Source: Rhodanobacteraceae bacterium
Lineage (GTDB): Bacteria > Pseudomonadota > Gammaproteobacteria > Xanthomonadales > SZUA-5
Direction of reading: 5' to 3'
Assembly (NCBI GenBank): GCA_024234055.1
Contig: JACKOW010000006.1
Coordinates: 202,409-266,408 of the forward strand
DNA length: 64,000 nucleotides
Under the pieces are notes generated by a model. That model made no database searches and was not told the DNA's origin. It worked only from the letters and a program-made list of their open reading frames with translations. The translations under genes were made by a program, and so were the position numbers. Every line of letters starts with the position of its first letter. Position 1 is the stretch's first letter. Positions 8,961 to 17,507 of this stretch are shown here, piece by piece.

Positions 8961-9466
8961 GCTTCGCCTCCGAGCAGCAGTCGACCGAGTTCGGAGAAAG
9001 CCGCCTCCACGCCCTCGCCGTCGAGGGCACTGGTCCTGAAGGTGGGCAGGCTCTGCTGCAGTCGGGAAATGTCGCTGGCCGATACCTCCCAGCGATCGAT
9101 CAGATCGAGCTTGTTGACCATCAGCACCACCGGTACGCCAGGCAGCTGCTTCTGCGATTGCATCAGCAGATACAGTGCAGCACGCAGACTGGCCTCGCGG
9201 GTACCGTCCGCCACCAGCATCAGTCCGTGGGCCCCACGAATGTAGCTGCGATTGAGGCTGTCGAGCTCGGACTTTCCGGCCAGATCCCACAGCACCAGCT
9301 TGACCGCGCCACTGCCCTCGATCTCGACGCGCTTGCTGTCGACCTTGACGCCGACGGTGGTCAGATACTTCTCGGAGAAGGTGCTGCGCACATAGCGCCC
9401 GACCAGGCTGGTCTTGCCGACCGCGAAATCCCCCAGCATGCAGATCTTGCGGGCGACTTCAGTCAT
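8957..9466 (-). CDS. Ras-superfamily small GTPase
   Basis: This 169-residue single-domain protein resembles Rab/Rho-type GTPases. G1 is GDFAVGKTSLV (residues 12-22), switch II/G3 is WDLAGKSELD, G4 is NKLDL and G5 is TSALDG. The Gln that follows DxxG in most Rab-like proteins is replaced by Lys (DLAGKS), so intrinsic hydrolysis may differ and a partner may be needed. The start overlaps the upstream gene's stop (ATGA) and its stop overlaps the kinase start (GTGA), so it is made together with both. Bacterial GTPases of this type, such as MglA, often set polarity or motility, but none of the MglA-specific changes is evident. The cellular role is unknown. Confidence 0.88.
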   Translation of the reverse strand: MTEVARKICMLGDFAVGKTSLVGRYVRSTFSEKYLTTVGVKVDSKRVEIEGSGAVKLVLWDLAGKSELDSLNRSYIRGAHGLMLVADGTREASLRAALYLLMQSQKQLPGVPVVLMVNKLDLIDRWEVSASDISRLQQSLPTFRTSALDGEGVEAAFSELGRLLLGGEA

Positions 9467-11148
9467 GGGGCCGGCTCCAGTTGCACTTCAGCCGTGGCCG
9501 CCGGCGTGCCCAGACCCTGGTCATCAGTTTCAACGATGAACACGTCGGGCGGTATCCCCTGACTCACGAGTACCTCCTGCAAGGCCTGTGCGCGGGCTGC
9601 ACGCAAATCGGCGTTGAGCTTGTCACTGCCGCCGTCATCACTCCAGCCCCGCAAGCGGATTATTGCGCCTATTTCATTGTCACGTGCCAGCGCCAGTGCT
9701 TCCCGCAGTACTGTCGCCAGCGCCTGGGCCGCGGGCAAGGCAAGGGGCTCCAGCTGACTGCGTCCGCGCCGAAATGGAATCGGGCGTGCGGCGACGTCGG
9801 CCTGCAGGGCTCTCAGGCGCGCCAGATCGGCGGCATCGGGCGTCACCGTGAGCGCCGAGACGTCGATGCTGATCACCCCAGGCAACCACGGGCCCAACTG
9901 CTGCAGTCGCTGCACCCAGCTGCGCTCGGCGCTGCCTGTCACCTGCAAGCGACCTTCGCGGAAGTTGAGCTCGGTGCCGACCGCCGGCTGCAGCAAGCGC
10001 CGCGCGCGGGCGGCCACCAGCGGCTCGTCCAGCGCCAGGAAGGATTGTTCCTCGATCTCGACCTGATCACTCGGAAGGTCAACCAGGTCCGCCAAGGCTG
10101 CGCTCGGCTCCGAATCCGGATCGCGCAGCAGCTTGAGCTTCCAGACGCCATCGTGATCCAGGGTCAGCAGCTGCCAGCCGGGCATGGCCGTCACCGCCGC
10201 GCGCAGGCGCTGGCCGGTTTCGGCGCGCTGCCAGCGCTGGTAACCGAGCGCGCCCAGCAGTCCGAGCAGGAGCAGCAACAGCAGGATCATCGGCCAGCGC
10301 GGTGGCCGTACGACCTTCGGATCGACATTGCTCAATTGCGACATGGCATCGATGCCGAGTACACGCGAGGCTTCCAGTTCCCAGTCAAAAGCCTCGCCGG
10401 CCGCATCCTGTTCCCGATGCAGATCCTCCAGCGCCGTGCGCAGATGCGCCGACAGCTCGCTCGGCGGCACGCCCTGGATGAAGCAGGCCAGCACCGCGCG
10501 CGGGCCCTCGTAGACCTGCAGCAGGTGCTCGCCGATCGTCGCCGAGGCCAGCCCGGACTCCGTGTCCTGATCGGACTGCACCGAGTCACGCACGAAATCG
10601 CCGATGGCGGTGAGCATGCCGGCGATGGCGTCGGCATCCAGATCGGGCAGTTCCGGCGCGGTGTAGCGGTGCAGCAGCAGGCCCGATTCGCGCTCGATCA
10701 AGAACAGATGATCGATGCGATAACGCAAGGTGTGCTTCATCACCACCTGGGAAAAAGGCACGCCGGTGCGCCAGGACTCCAGCCGCCAGCGCAGGCCGCG
10801 TGGTGTCAGGCTGTGGTCCAGTGCTCGATTCAGATCCGCGGCAAAAGCCCGCAGCGCCTCGGCAATGGCCTTGCGGATGGACGGGCCAATGATCGGAAAC
10901 AGCGCATCGACGATGCTGCGGCGGTCACGGCGCACGGCGTCGGCCAGCGAGGCTGCCACCACCGGTGCCAGCACCCGGTGCAGGGACTCGCGGCGGGCGC
11001 CGCTCTCGACCTGATCGAGCATCTCCGGCAGCCGATCCGGCAGATCGGTCTGGGCCTGCTGCAGGGCCTCGATGGCCGCCCGCTGTTGTTGCAGCTCGCC
11101 CTGCTCGGGAGCCAGCAACAAAGTCCGCAGGCGCTCAAGCTCGCTCAT
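9463..11148 (-). CDS. Membrane protein with OmpA-like C-terminus, GTPase partner
   Basis: This 561-residue protein has three parts. The cytosolic N-terminal half is helical (1-110), then has a region (about 125-250, LIERESGLLLHRYTAPEL onward) whose pattern resembles Roadblock/LC7 folds, known regulators of small GTPases; that assignment is tentative. A single membrane helix lies at about 286-305 (WPMILLLLLLLGLLGALGY). The periplasmic C-terminus ends in an OmpA-like domain (RLRGWSDDGGSDKLNADL, RAARAQAL), which keeps the Asp and Arg positions used for peptidoglycan binding although GHTD is changed to GWSD. The stop overlaps the GTPase start. It could link a cytosolic GTPase to the cell wall. 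Confidence 0.8.
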   Translation of the reverse strand: MSELERLRTLLLAPEQGELQQQRAAIEALQQAQTDLPDRLPEMLDQVESGARRESLHRVLAPVVAASLADAVRRDRRSIVDALFPIIGPSIRKAIAEALRAFAADLNRALDHSLTPRGLRWRLESWRTGVPFSQVVMKHTLRYRIDHLFLIERESGLLLHRYTAPELPDLDADAIAGMLTAIGDFVRDSVQSDQDTESGLASATIGEHLLQVYEGPRAVLACFIQGVPPSELSAHLRTALEDLHREQDAAGEAFDWELEASRVLGIDAMSQLSNVDPKVVRPPRWPMILLLLLLLGLLGALGYQRWQRAETGQRLRAAVTAMPGWQLLTLDHDGVWKLKLLRDPDSEPSAALADLVDLPSDQVEIEEQSFLALDEPLVAARARRLLQPAVGTELNFREGRLQVTGSAERSWVQRLQQLGPWLPGVISIDVSALTVTPDAADLARLRALQADVAARPIPFRRGRSQLEPLALPAAQALATVLREALALARDNEIGAIIRLRGWSDDGGSDKLNADLRAARAQALQEVLVSQGIPPDVFIVETDDQGLGTPAATAEVQLEPAP

Positions 11149-11172
11149 GCCGGATCCGGGCAGGGCTCAGCC

Positions 11173-11829
11173 TCAGCCGCGCGCGGTCGGAAGTTCGAAC
11201 TCGCCGTTGAGGCGCAGGGCCACCTCCGTCAGCAGCGCCGCCAGATCGCTGCGGCCGACCTTGTCCTTGCGCACCTCCTGGTCCGAGCGCGACAGCGCGG
11301 CGTTGATCTCGCTGACGCGCGTGGCCAGCAACTGCCGCAGTTCTGCCAGCGATTCGCGCTGGCGTTCATCCTTGGCCGACAGATCCGCCTCCAGCGCCTG
11401 CAAGCCACCCTGCAGCTCGCCGCGCAAGGTGCGCTGGCCCTGCTGCATGCGCGTTTCCAGATCATCCAGGCTCTGGGTGCGGTCGCTGACTTCCTGGCGC
11501 AGCAACTTGCCAAGCTTCTCGAACTGGTCATCGACGCGCTTCTCCAGCTGCGCCAGTCGCTTGTCCAGATCATTGTGCAAGCGCTGGCTCTCGCTCTCCA
11601 GGCGCTGCGACAGGTCCAGAAAGCGGCGTTCGTAATCACGCATCTGGCCACCGAACAGGATGTCGCGGATCTGGTCGACGTTGTTGGCGCTGTCATTCAT
11701 GGGTGTACTCCGGCGGATTTCGGGCTTGGCTGCTGCAGCGGGCGCGGCGGCCTCTGGACTGGCGCGCGCAGGCGCTGGCTTGGACTGGGTCTTTGCAGCG
11801 GTCTTGCTGACGCTTTTCTTGCTGGCCAT
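11173..11829 (-). CDS. Coiled-coil protein, first gene of the GTPase unit
   Basis: A Lys/Ala/Pro-rich N-terminus (about 43 residues) leads into MNDSANNVDQIRDILFGGQM and then a long heptad-patterned helix (RRFLDLSQRLESESQRL through about residue 165), ending in a short conserved-looking helix (SDLAALLTEVALRLNGEF). It probably forms a dimeric rod in the cytosol. Two starts are credible: the ATG at 11829, used here, and the internal ATG at 11700, which has GGAG seven bases upstream and would remove the low-complexity tail. The gene lies 24 bp upstream of the OmpA-like gene on the same strand. No function is known. Confidence 0.75.
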   Translation of the reverse strand: MASKKSVSKTAAKTQSKPAPARASPEAAAPAAAAKPEIRRSTPMNDSANNVDQIRDILFGGQMRDYERRFLDLSQRLESESQRLHNDLDKRLAQLEKRVDDQFEKLGKLLRQEVSDRTQSLDDLETRMQQGQRTLRGELQGGLQALEADLSAKDERQRESLAELRQLLATRVSEINAALSRSDQEVRKDKVGRSDLAALLTEVALRLNGEFELPTARG

Positions 11830-11954
11830 GCCGTGCCCTCGCCCGATCATCGCTATGACCCCGTCAAGTTAGCGCAATCCGGGTGCGCGTGGCCATCGAA
11901 TCGCTTGTCGGCGATGGCTTGACAGCATCGCGGCCGACGCTGATCGTCCGGCTC

Positions 11955-13328
11955 ATGACTGCTCCGATGCTAAGACTGAACCAGCGCGCCATCGATCTCA
12001 GCGAGGTTGACCCGGCCGAATCCCTGCTGCGCTGGCTGCGCCGCCAGCAACGCCTGACCGGTACCAAGGAAGGCTGCGGCGACGGTGATTGCGGTGCCTG
12101 CACCGTGGCCTTGCTGGAACGCGATGAGCAGGGGCGCGGGCGTTATCGCGCCGTCAACGCCTGCCTGTTGCCGATGGGTCTGATGGCCGGACGCGAAGTG
12201 CTGACCGTGGAAGCGCTGGCCGATGGCGATCGGCTGCATCCGGTGCAGCAGGCCATGGTCGACAGCGCCGGTTCGCAATGTGGTTATTGCACACCCGGCT
12301 TTGTCATGAGCCTGTTCGCCGGTTATTACGACGGCGAATTCAGTGATCACGTCATCGAAGGCAATCTCTGCCGTTGCACCGGCTATCAGTCCATACGCCG
12401 AGCTGCCGCCAGCCTGGCGGCGCTGACGCGCGAGCCCGACCGCTTCAGCGATTGCCTGCAGCGCGGGCCCGAGGCTGGCGACCAGCCGGCGGCGCCCGGC
12501 GGCTGGCATTCGCCGACCACGCTGGCGCAGGCGCTGGCGCTGAAGGCCGAGCATCCGGACGCTCTGTGGATCGCCGGGGCCACGGATCTGGGCGTGGCCC
12601 TGAGTCGGGGCTTGCCGCTGCCGGCGGGCCTGATTGCGGTCGATCGGGTGCGGGAACTGCATGAGTTGCAGATCAGCGAGCACAGCGTACGCATCGGTGC
12701 CGCCGTCCCGCTGTCGCGTCTGGAAACGGAGCTGGCGGGGGTGTTCGCGGCGCTGGACCAGATGCTGCCCTGGTTCGCCGCACGCCAGGTCAAGAACCGG
12801 GCGACGCTGGGCGGCAATCTCGGCAGCGCCTCGCCGATCGGCGATCTGCTGCCCTGGCTGCTGGCGCATGAGGCGGTGGTCGAGGTGCAAAGCGCTGCCG
12901 GGGCCCGGGAACTGCCGATCGACGGCTATTTCCTCGATTACCGCAAGACTGCGCTCAGGCCGGAGGAGCTGATCGTGGCCGTGCGGGTACCGCGCAGCTC
13001 AGCCATCCAGGCCGCCTACAAGGTCGCCAAGCGCCAGACCGACGACATCAGCATCGTCGCCGCCGTGTATCTGCTGGCACTCGACGATCAGCGCCGCGTC
13101 ACGCACGCCCGGCTGGCCTACGGTGGCGTCGCCGCCATCCCGCGCCGCGCCGTCGCCGTCGAGCAGTACCTGCTCGGCCGGGTGCTCGATCCCGACACCG
13201 TCGCTGCTGCCTGCGAGTTGCTGCGTCAGGAATACACCCCACTCAGCGACCACCGCGGCAGCGCCGACTACCGCCGCGCTCTGGTCGCCAGCCTGTTTGC
13301 CAAGTTCGTCGAGGAGCAGGTGCGATGA
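11955..13328 (+). CDS. xdhA: Xanthine dehydrogenase, iron-sulfur/FAD subunit
   Basis: This 457-residue small subunit transfers electrons from the molybdenum site to NAD+ during hypoxanthine/xanthine oxidation. It has a plant-type [2Fe-2S] domain (GTKEGCGDGDCGACTV), a second helical [2Fe-2S] domain (CGYCTPGFVM and GNLCRCTGY) and a C-terminal FAD domain (ARQVKNRATLGGNLGSASPIGD). The ATG at 11955 is preferred; 24 further codons upstream are open but not family-like. Its stop overlaps an ATG (GATGA), the usual sign of coupling to xdhB, but a repeat element now separates the two genes. Confidence 0.95.
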   Translation: MTAPMLRLNQRAIDLSEVDPAESLLRWLRRQQRLTGTKEGCGDGDCGACTVALLERDEQGRGRYRAVNACLLPMGLMAGREVLTVEALADGDRLHPVQQAMVDSAGSQCGYCTPGFVMSLFAGYYDGEFSDHVIEGNLCRCTGYQSIRRAAASLAALTREPDRFSDCLQRGPEAGDQPAAPGGWHSPTTLAQALALKAEHPDALWIAGATDLGVALSRGLPLPAGLIAVDRVRELHELQISEHSVRIGAAVPLSRLETELAGVFAALDQMLPWFAARQVKNRATLGGNLGSASPIGDLLPWLLAHEAVVEVQSAAGARELPIDGYFLDYRKTALRPEELIVAVRVPRSSAIQAAYKVAKRQTDDISIVAAVYLLALDDQRRVTHARLAYGGVAAIPRRAVAVEQYLLGRVLDPDTVAAACELLRQEYTPLSDHRGSADYRRALVASLFAKFVEEQVR

Positions 13329-13674
13329 AGCTGAACTGGGGCGCATCTTGGGGGAAGAGCTTTGGACGCGAAGGACGCAAAGGACAAGCAGAAAGGACGC
13401 GAAGAAGAGCGAAGGATTCATCGGTCAGGGGCGATGCGAGTTTCGCGCTGCGGACGACTGCATGTCGACATTCTTGTTCCGATCAACGACCAGGTGGCTT
13501 CGGCGCGCCGGCCGCTGTCTTGATCGACTCTGAACCCCGCCAGCTCGGAGCTGAGCGACCGTTCCTCAACAACACCTTGAGCCAACTCGTCCATTTCCCT
13601 TCGCGTTCTTTCTGCTTTTCCTTCGCGTCCTTCGCGTCCGAGTCTTTTCCCCACACTCGCCCGAGTACCCACCC
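13325..13674. mobile_element. 350-bp inverted-repeat element inside the xdh operon
   Basis: The arms are about 50 bp. The left arm (about 13348-13408) carries GGACGCGAAGGACGCAAAGG and AGCAGAAAGGACGCGAAG; the right arm (about 13596-13658) is its inverted copy with few changes. ATGAAGC occurs at both junctions (13325-13331 and 13675-13681), consistent with a 7-bp target duplication at the old xdhA/xdhB overlap. A 117-codon frame runs the whole length, opening with ATG over the xdhA stop and closing with TGA over the xdhB start. Its sequence is repeat-derived, so a real protein is doubtful, but it could keep ribosomes moving from xdhA to xdhB. Confidence 0.7.
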
Positions 13675-15963
13675 ATGAAGCACGAGAGCGCGGTGGGGCA
13701 TGTGACGGGGCGGGCGGTCTATACCGATGAGCAATCGATGCCGGTGGGGCTGCTGCGCTTGTGGCCGGTGCAGGCACCCTTTGCGCATGCCGAGATCCTC
13801 GGCATCGACGCCAGTGCGGCGCTGGCCGTGCCGGGCGTGCACGCCGTACTGACGGCGGCCGACATCCCCGGTGTCAACGACACCGGCCCGATCAAGCACG
13901 ATGAGCCGCTGATCCCGGCCGATCGGGTCAGCTACCACGGCCAGGCGGTGGCCTGGGTGGTAGCCGGCGACACAGCCACCGCCCAGCGCGCGGCGCAAGC
14001 GGTGAAGGTCGAATACCGCGAATTGCCGGCTTGCCTCAGCATCGATCAGGCCATCGCCGAGCAGCGCTTCCACCTGCCGCCGAGCCGCATCGTCCGCGGC
14101 GATGTCGATACCGCGATGGCGGCGTCTTCCCACCGGCTACGGGGCGAGGTGCGCTGTGGCGGTCAGGATCATTTCTACCTGGAAACCCATGCCAGCTGGG
14201 TCAGCATCGATGGCGATGGGCTGGTGCAGATCGTGTCCTCGACCCAGCATCCCTCGGAAACCCAGGCGATCGTCGCCCATGTGCTCAGCTTGCCGTCCAA
14301 CCGCGTGGTCTGTCGCTGTCTGCGCATGGGTGGCGGGTTTGGCGGCAAGGAGACCCAGGCCAACGCCTTTGCCGCCGTCGCGGCGCTGGCGGCGCAGCGC
14401 AGCGGGCGGGCGGCGGCGATCCAGCTGCCGCGCATGCTGGACATGCAGCTGACCGGCAAGCGCCATCCCTTCCTCGGCCGCTTCGAGGTCGGTTTTGATG
14501 CAAACGGTTTGTTGCAGGCGCTGGAGGTGGAACTGGTTGCCGATGGCGGCTGGAGCTGCGATCTGTCGCCGCCGGTGCTGATGCGGGCCATGGTCCATGT
14601 CGACAACGCCTACTACCTGCCGCACGTGCGGGTGATCGGGCGGATCGCGGCGACGAATCTGCCGTCGAACACCGCCTTCCGCGGCTTTGGCGGGCCTCAG
14701 GGCATGCTGGTCGGCGAGGAAATCCTCGATCGCGTCGCCCGCCACCTGCAGCTGCCGCCCGAGCAGGTGCGTGAGCGCAATTTCTACCGGCCCGATGCGA
14801 CACCCGAGCGCAACACCACCCACTACGGCCAGCCGGTGGTCGACAATCATCTGCCGCAGCTGTGGGCCGAACTCAAGCGCAGCAGCGCCTTCGACCGCCG
14901 CCGCGCCGAGGTGGCTGAGTTCAACCGCAGTCACCCCACGCGCAAGCGCGGACTGGCGATCACCCCGGTCAAGTTCGGCATCTCCTTCAACAAGACCGAG
15001 TACAACCAGGCCGGGGCACTGCTGCTGATTTACCAGGATGGCAGCATCCAGCTCAATCACGGCGGTACCGAGATGGGTCAGGGCCTGCACACCAAGATGC
15101 TCGCCGTCGCCGCGCGCACCCTCGGGGTATCGGCCGGGCGGATCCGGATCATGACCACCAGCACCGACAAGGTGCCGAACACCTCGGCCACCGCCGCCAG
15201 TTCCGGCTCCGATCTCAACGGACAGGCGGTGCGCAATGCCTGCCTCACCGTGCAGGTGCGGCTGGCCGAACTGGCCGCGGCCCGGCTGCAGTGCGAGCCG
15301 GGCGAGCTGCGGTTCGAGCAGGATCAGGTTTACGTCCATGACCGCCCCCGGGGCGAGCGGCTCAGCTTCGAGGAACTGGTGCGCGCGGCCTACAGTGCCC
15401 GCATCAGCCTGTCGGCCACGGGCTACTACCGCACCCCGCTGATCCACTGGGATCCGCAGGCCGGGCAGGGGCATCCCTTCTACTATTTTTCCTACGGCGC
15501 CGCAGTCAGCGAGGTCGAGATCTGCGGCCACACCGGGGTGCCCCAGCTGCGTCGGGTGGACTTGCTGCATGACGTTGGCGAGACGCTGAACGAGGGCATC
15601 GATCGTGGTCAGATCGAGGGCGGATTCGTGCAGGGGTTAGGCTGGCTCAGCTGCGAGGAGCTGTGCTGGAGTGCCGGCGGCCGTCTGCTGACCGATGCCC
15701 CCAGCACCTACAAGATCCCGACGGTGGCGGATGTGCCGCTGGATTGGCACCTGGACCTGTACCGGCGCCCGACCGATCCCAGCACCGAGGTGATCTTCGG
15801 CAGCAAGGGCGTGGGCGAGCCACCGCTGATGCTGGCACTGAGTGTGCGCGAAGCGCTGCGTGATGCCGTCGCGGCCTTCGGTCGCGGTGGCGCGGTCACG
15901 CTGGACTCGCCGGCGACGCCGGAAGCCATCCATGCCGCCATTGCCCGAGTGAAAGCGGCTTGA
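13675..15963 (+). CDS. xdhB: Xanthine dehydrogenase, molybdopterin-binding subunit
   Basis: This 762-residue large subunit holds the molybdenum cofactor and hydroxylates hypoxanthine and xanthine. The N-terminal a/b hammerhead domain starts at GHVTGRAVYTDE. Cofactor and substrate segments follow: GGQDHFYLETHA, RMGGGFGGKETQ, TAFRGFGGPQGM and the Gln-rich GTEMGQGLHTKM. The catalytic Glu is in GSKGVGEPPLML near the C-terminus. The length is normal for the two-subunit bacterial type. The stop overlaps the xdhC start (TTGA). Confidence 0.96.
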   Translation: MKHESAVGHVTGRAVYTDEQSMPVGLLRLWPVQAPFAHAEILGIDASAALAVPGVHAVLTAADIPGVNDTGPIKHDEPLIPADRVSYHGQAVAWVVAGDTATAQRAAQAVKVEYRELPACLSIDQAIAEQRFHLPPSRIVRGDVDTAMAASSHRLRGEVRCGGQDHFYLETHASWVSIDGDGLVQIVSSTQHPSETQAIVAHVLSLPSNRVVCRCLRMGGGFGGKETQANAFAAVAALAAQRSGRAAAIQLPRMLDMQLTGKRHPFLGRFEVGFDANGLLQALEVELVADGGWSCDLSPPVLMRAMVHVDNAYYLPHVRVIGRIAATNLPSNTAFRGFGGPQGMLVGEEILDRVARHLQLPPEQVRERNFYRPDATPERNTTHYGQPVVDNHLPQLWAELKRSSAFDRRRAEVAEFNRSHPTRKRGLAITPVKFGISFNKTEYNQAGALLLIYQDGSIQLNHGGTEMGQGLHTKMLAVAARTLGVSAGRIRIMTTSTDKVPNTSATAASSGSDLNGQAVRNACLTVQVRLAELAAARLQCEPGELRFEQDQVYVHDRPRGERLSFEELVRAAYSARISLSATGYYRTPLIHWDPQAGQGHPFYYFSYGAAVSEVEICGHTGVPQLRRVDLLHDVGETLNEGIDRGQIEGGFVQGLGWLSCEELCWSAGGRLLTDAPSTYKIPTVADVPLDWHLDLYRRPTDPSTEVIFGSKGVGEPPLMLALSVREALRDAVAAFGRGGAVTLDSPATPEAIHAAIARVKAA

Positions 15964-16859
15964 GCGAGCGTCTGTTCGTGCGTCTGGCAGAGCGTCTGTG
16001 CTCGGCGCCACAGGTGCTGGCCAGCGTGCTGCACACCCGCGGTGCCACCCCGCGCAAGGCCGGCGCGCGCATGTTGATCGGAACTGCCGACAGCGAGTTC
16101 AGCATCGGTGGTGGCCTGGCTGAGGCCCGCGTGCTGACGGCGGCGCGCAGCTTGCTGATCGCTGCCGAGCGATCCTCGTTGCTGACCATTGACCTCAGCG
16201 GTGGCGTCGACTCCGCAGGCATTTGTGGCGGACAGATGCAGATCGCGCTGCGGCGCTGGGAGGGTGCCGCCGATCTGGCCCGCGCCACGGCCATCGCCCG
16301 CGATTTGACGGCCGGCTTCGGGGTTGCATTGACTGCCGACGATATCGGCGACCCCAGGGGGGCGCGGTACCTTCCGTCCGATCCCCGCTTGCTGATCGTG
16401 GGCGGCGGCCACTGCGGCCTGGCCCTGTATGAACTGGCACTACACCTCGACTTCGAGTTGTGGCTGTTCGATCCGCGGCCTGAGTACGCTGATCCGGCCC
16501 TGTATCCGGGAGCCACCGTGCGCGGGGGGGCGTACGCTGGCCTGGCTGAAGCCATCGACACCCGCCGGGCCATCCATGCGGTGCTGCTCAACCGCGATTT
16601 CGCCAGCGATGTCGCGACCCTGCGGGAGCTGGCCGGTGCCGATTTCGCATTTCTCGGCATGATGGGCAGTCGCAAGCGCATCAACGCTGTGCTGGCGCAG
16701 CTCAGCCCCAGGCAGGCGCAGCAGCTGGCGCAGCTCAAAGCGCCGGTCGGATTGGAGATCGGCGCCCAGACCCCGCATGAAATCGCCATCAGCGTTCTTG
16801 CGGAGCTGATTCAATCCCGATCCACGCAACGCTCAGGCGGGCTCGAAAGGCTGGCGTGA
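15960..16859 (+). CDS. xdhC: Xanthine dehydrogenase accessory protein XdhC
   Basis: XdhC binds the molybdenum cofactor, promotes its sulfuration and inserts it into XdhB. This 299-residue protein has the N-terminal XdhC/CoxI segment (VLHTRGATPRKAGARMLI, FSIGGGLAEA, SGGVDSAGICGG) and a C-terminal Rossmann-type domain (RLLIVGGGHCGLALYELA, then FLGMMGSRKRINAVL). The start is TTG, overlapping the xdhB stop, which is the only start that keeps the first conserved helix. It closes the operon; no purine transporter or guanine deaminase gene follows. Confidence 0.94.
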   Translation: MSERLFVRLAERLCSAPQVLASVLHTRGATPRKAGARMLIGTADSEFSIGGGLAEARVLTAARSLLIAAERSSLLTIDLSGGVDSAGICGGQMQIALRRWEGAADLARATAIARDLTAGFGVALTADDIGDPRGARYLPSDPRLLIVGGGHCGLALYELALHLDFELWLFDPRPEYADPALYPGATVRGGAYAGLAEAIDTRRAIHAVLLNRDFASDVATLRELAGADFAFLGMMGSRKRINAVLAQLSPRQAQQLAQLKAPVGLEIGAQTPHEIAISVLAELIQSRSTQRSGGLERLA

Positions 16860-16948
16860 TGCGTCGCCCCTGGCGACTGCCGAGCGCTGGTCCCGCCCGG
16901 TCCACGCCCTCTTGTCTGCGGCCGGCAATCCGGTCAGGATGACAGTCC

Positions 16949-17458
16949 ATGCAGCATGGTTCCCCCTCGATGACGCTTCGACCTTCGGTTTTCCTGGCGA
17001 TCGCGCTGGGTCTCATGAGCTTGCATCCGACCACCACCTTTTCGCAGGAAATCGAGCGCATGACCGCTGTTGCCAAGGGATCCTTCACCGTCGAAATGGC
17101 GCCGCAGGGCGAGCCCGAAGTCGCCGATGGCGTCGCGCTGGGCCGCATGGCGCTGAACAAGGCTTTTGTCGGCGATCTGGAAGCAGTCGGTGTCGGTCAG
17201 ATGCTGACGGCACTGACGCCGACCAAGGGCTCTGCCGGTTACGTGGCGATAGAGCGCGTCAGCGGCAGTCTGCATGGTCGCAAGGGCAGTTTCGTGTTCC
17301 AGCACAGCGGCCTCATGAACGAGGGTGCCCGGCAGCTGTCGATCAGCGTGGTCCCCGGATCGGGCACCGGCGAACTGGCGGGATTGGCTGGAACGTTCAC
17401 CCTCGAGATCGTCGATGGCGAACACCACTACCAGTTCGAATACTCCTTGCCGGAATGA
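16949..17458 (+). CDS. DUF3224 domain protein with signal peptide
   Basis: This protein has up to 169 residues. The second ATG at 16970 (MTLRPSVFLAIALGLMSL) gives a cleaner signal peptide, with cleavage after FSQ likely. The mature part fits DUF3224: KGSFTVEMAPQ, GRMALNKAFVGDLEAVGVGQM, GSAGYVAIERVSGSLHGR, and a C-terminal GTGELAGLAGTFTLEI. The family folds as a small lipocalin-like barrel of unknown function, usually cytosolic, so a secreted version is slightly unusual. It stands alone between xdhC and bioH. Confidence 0.85.
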   Translation: MQHGSPSMTLRPSVFLAIALGLMSLHPTTTFSQEIERMTAVAKGSFTVEMAPQGEPEVADGVALGRMALNKAFVGDLEAVGVGQMLTALTPTKGSAGYVAIERVSGSLHGRKGSFVFQHSGLMNEGARQLSISVVPGSGTGELAGLAGTFTLEIVDGEHHYQFEYSLPE

Positions 17459-17507
17459 CGTGCACCCGTCGCGCCGTTCTTGCTGAGTACGTACGCGCCT
17501 CGACGTC

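Noticed and set aside
9481..11922. 813-codon plus-strand frame opposite the OmpA-like and coiled-coil genes
   Set aside because: Composition is Gln/Ala/Arg-rich without domain motifs; the minus-strand genes have recognisable domains and overlapping start/stop signals.
12386..12890. Minus-strand frames opposite xdhA
   Set aside because: Shadow frames; xdhA has both iron-sulfur motifs and the FAD domain in the plus frame.
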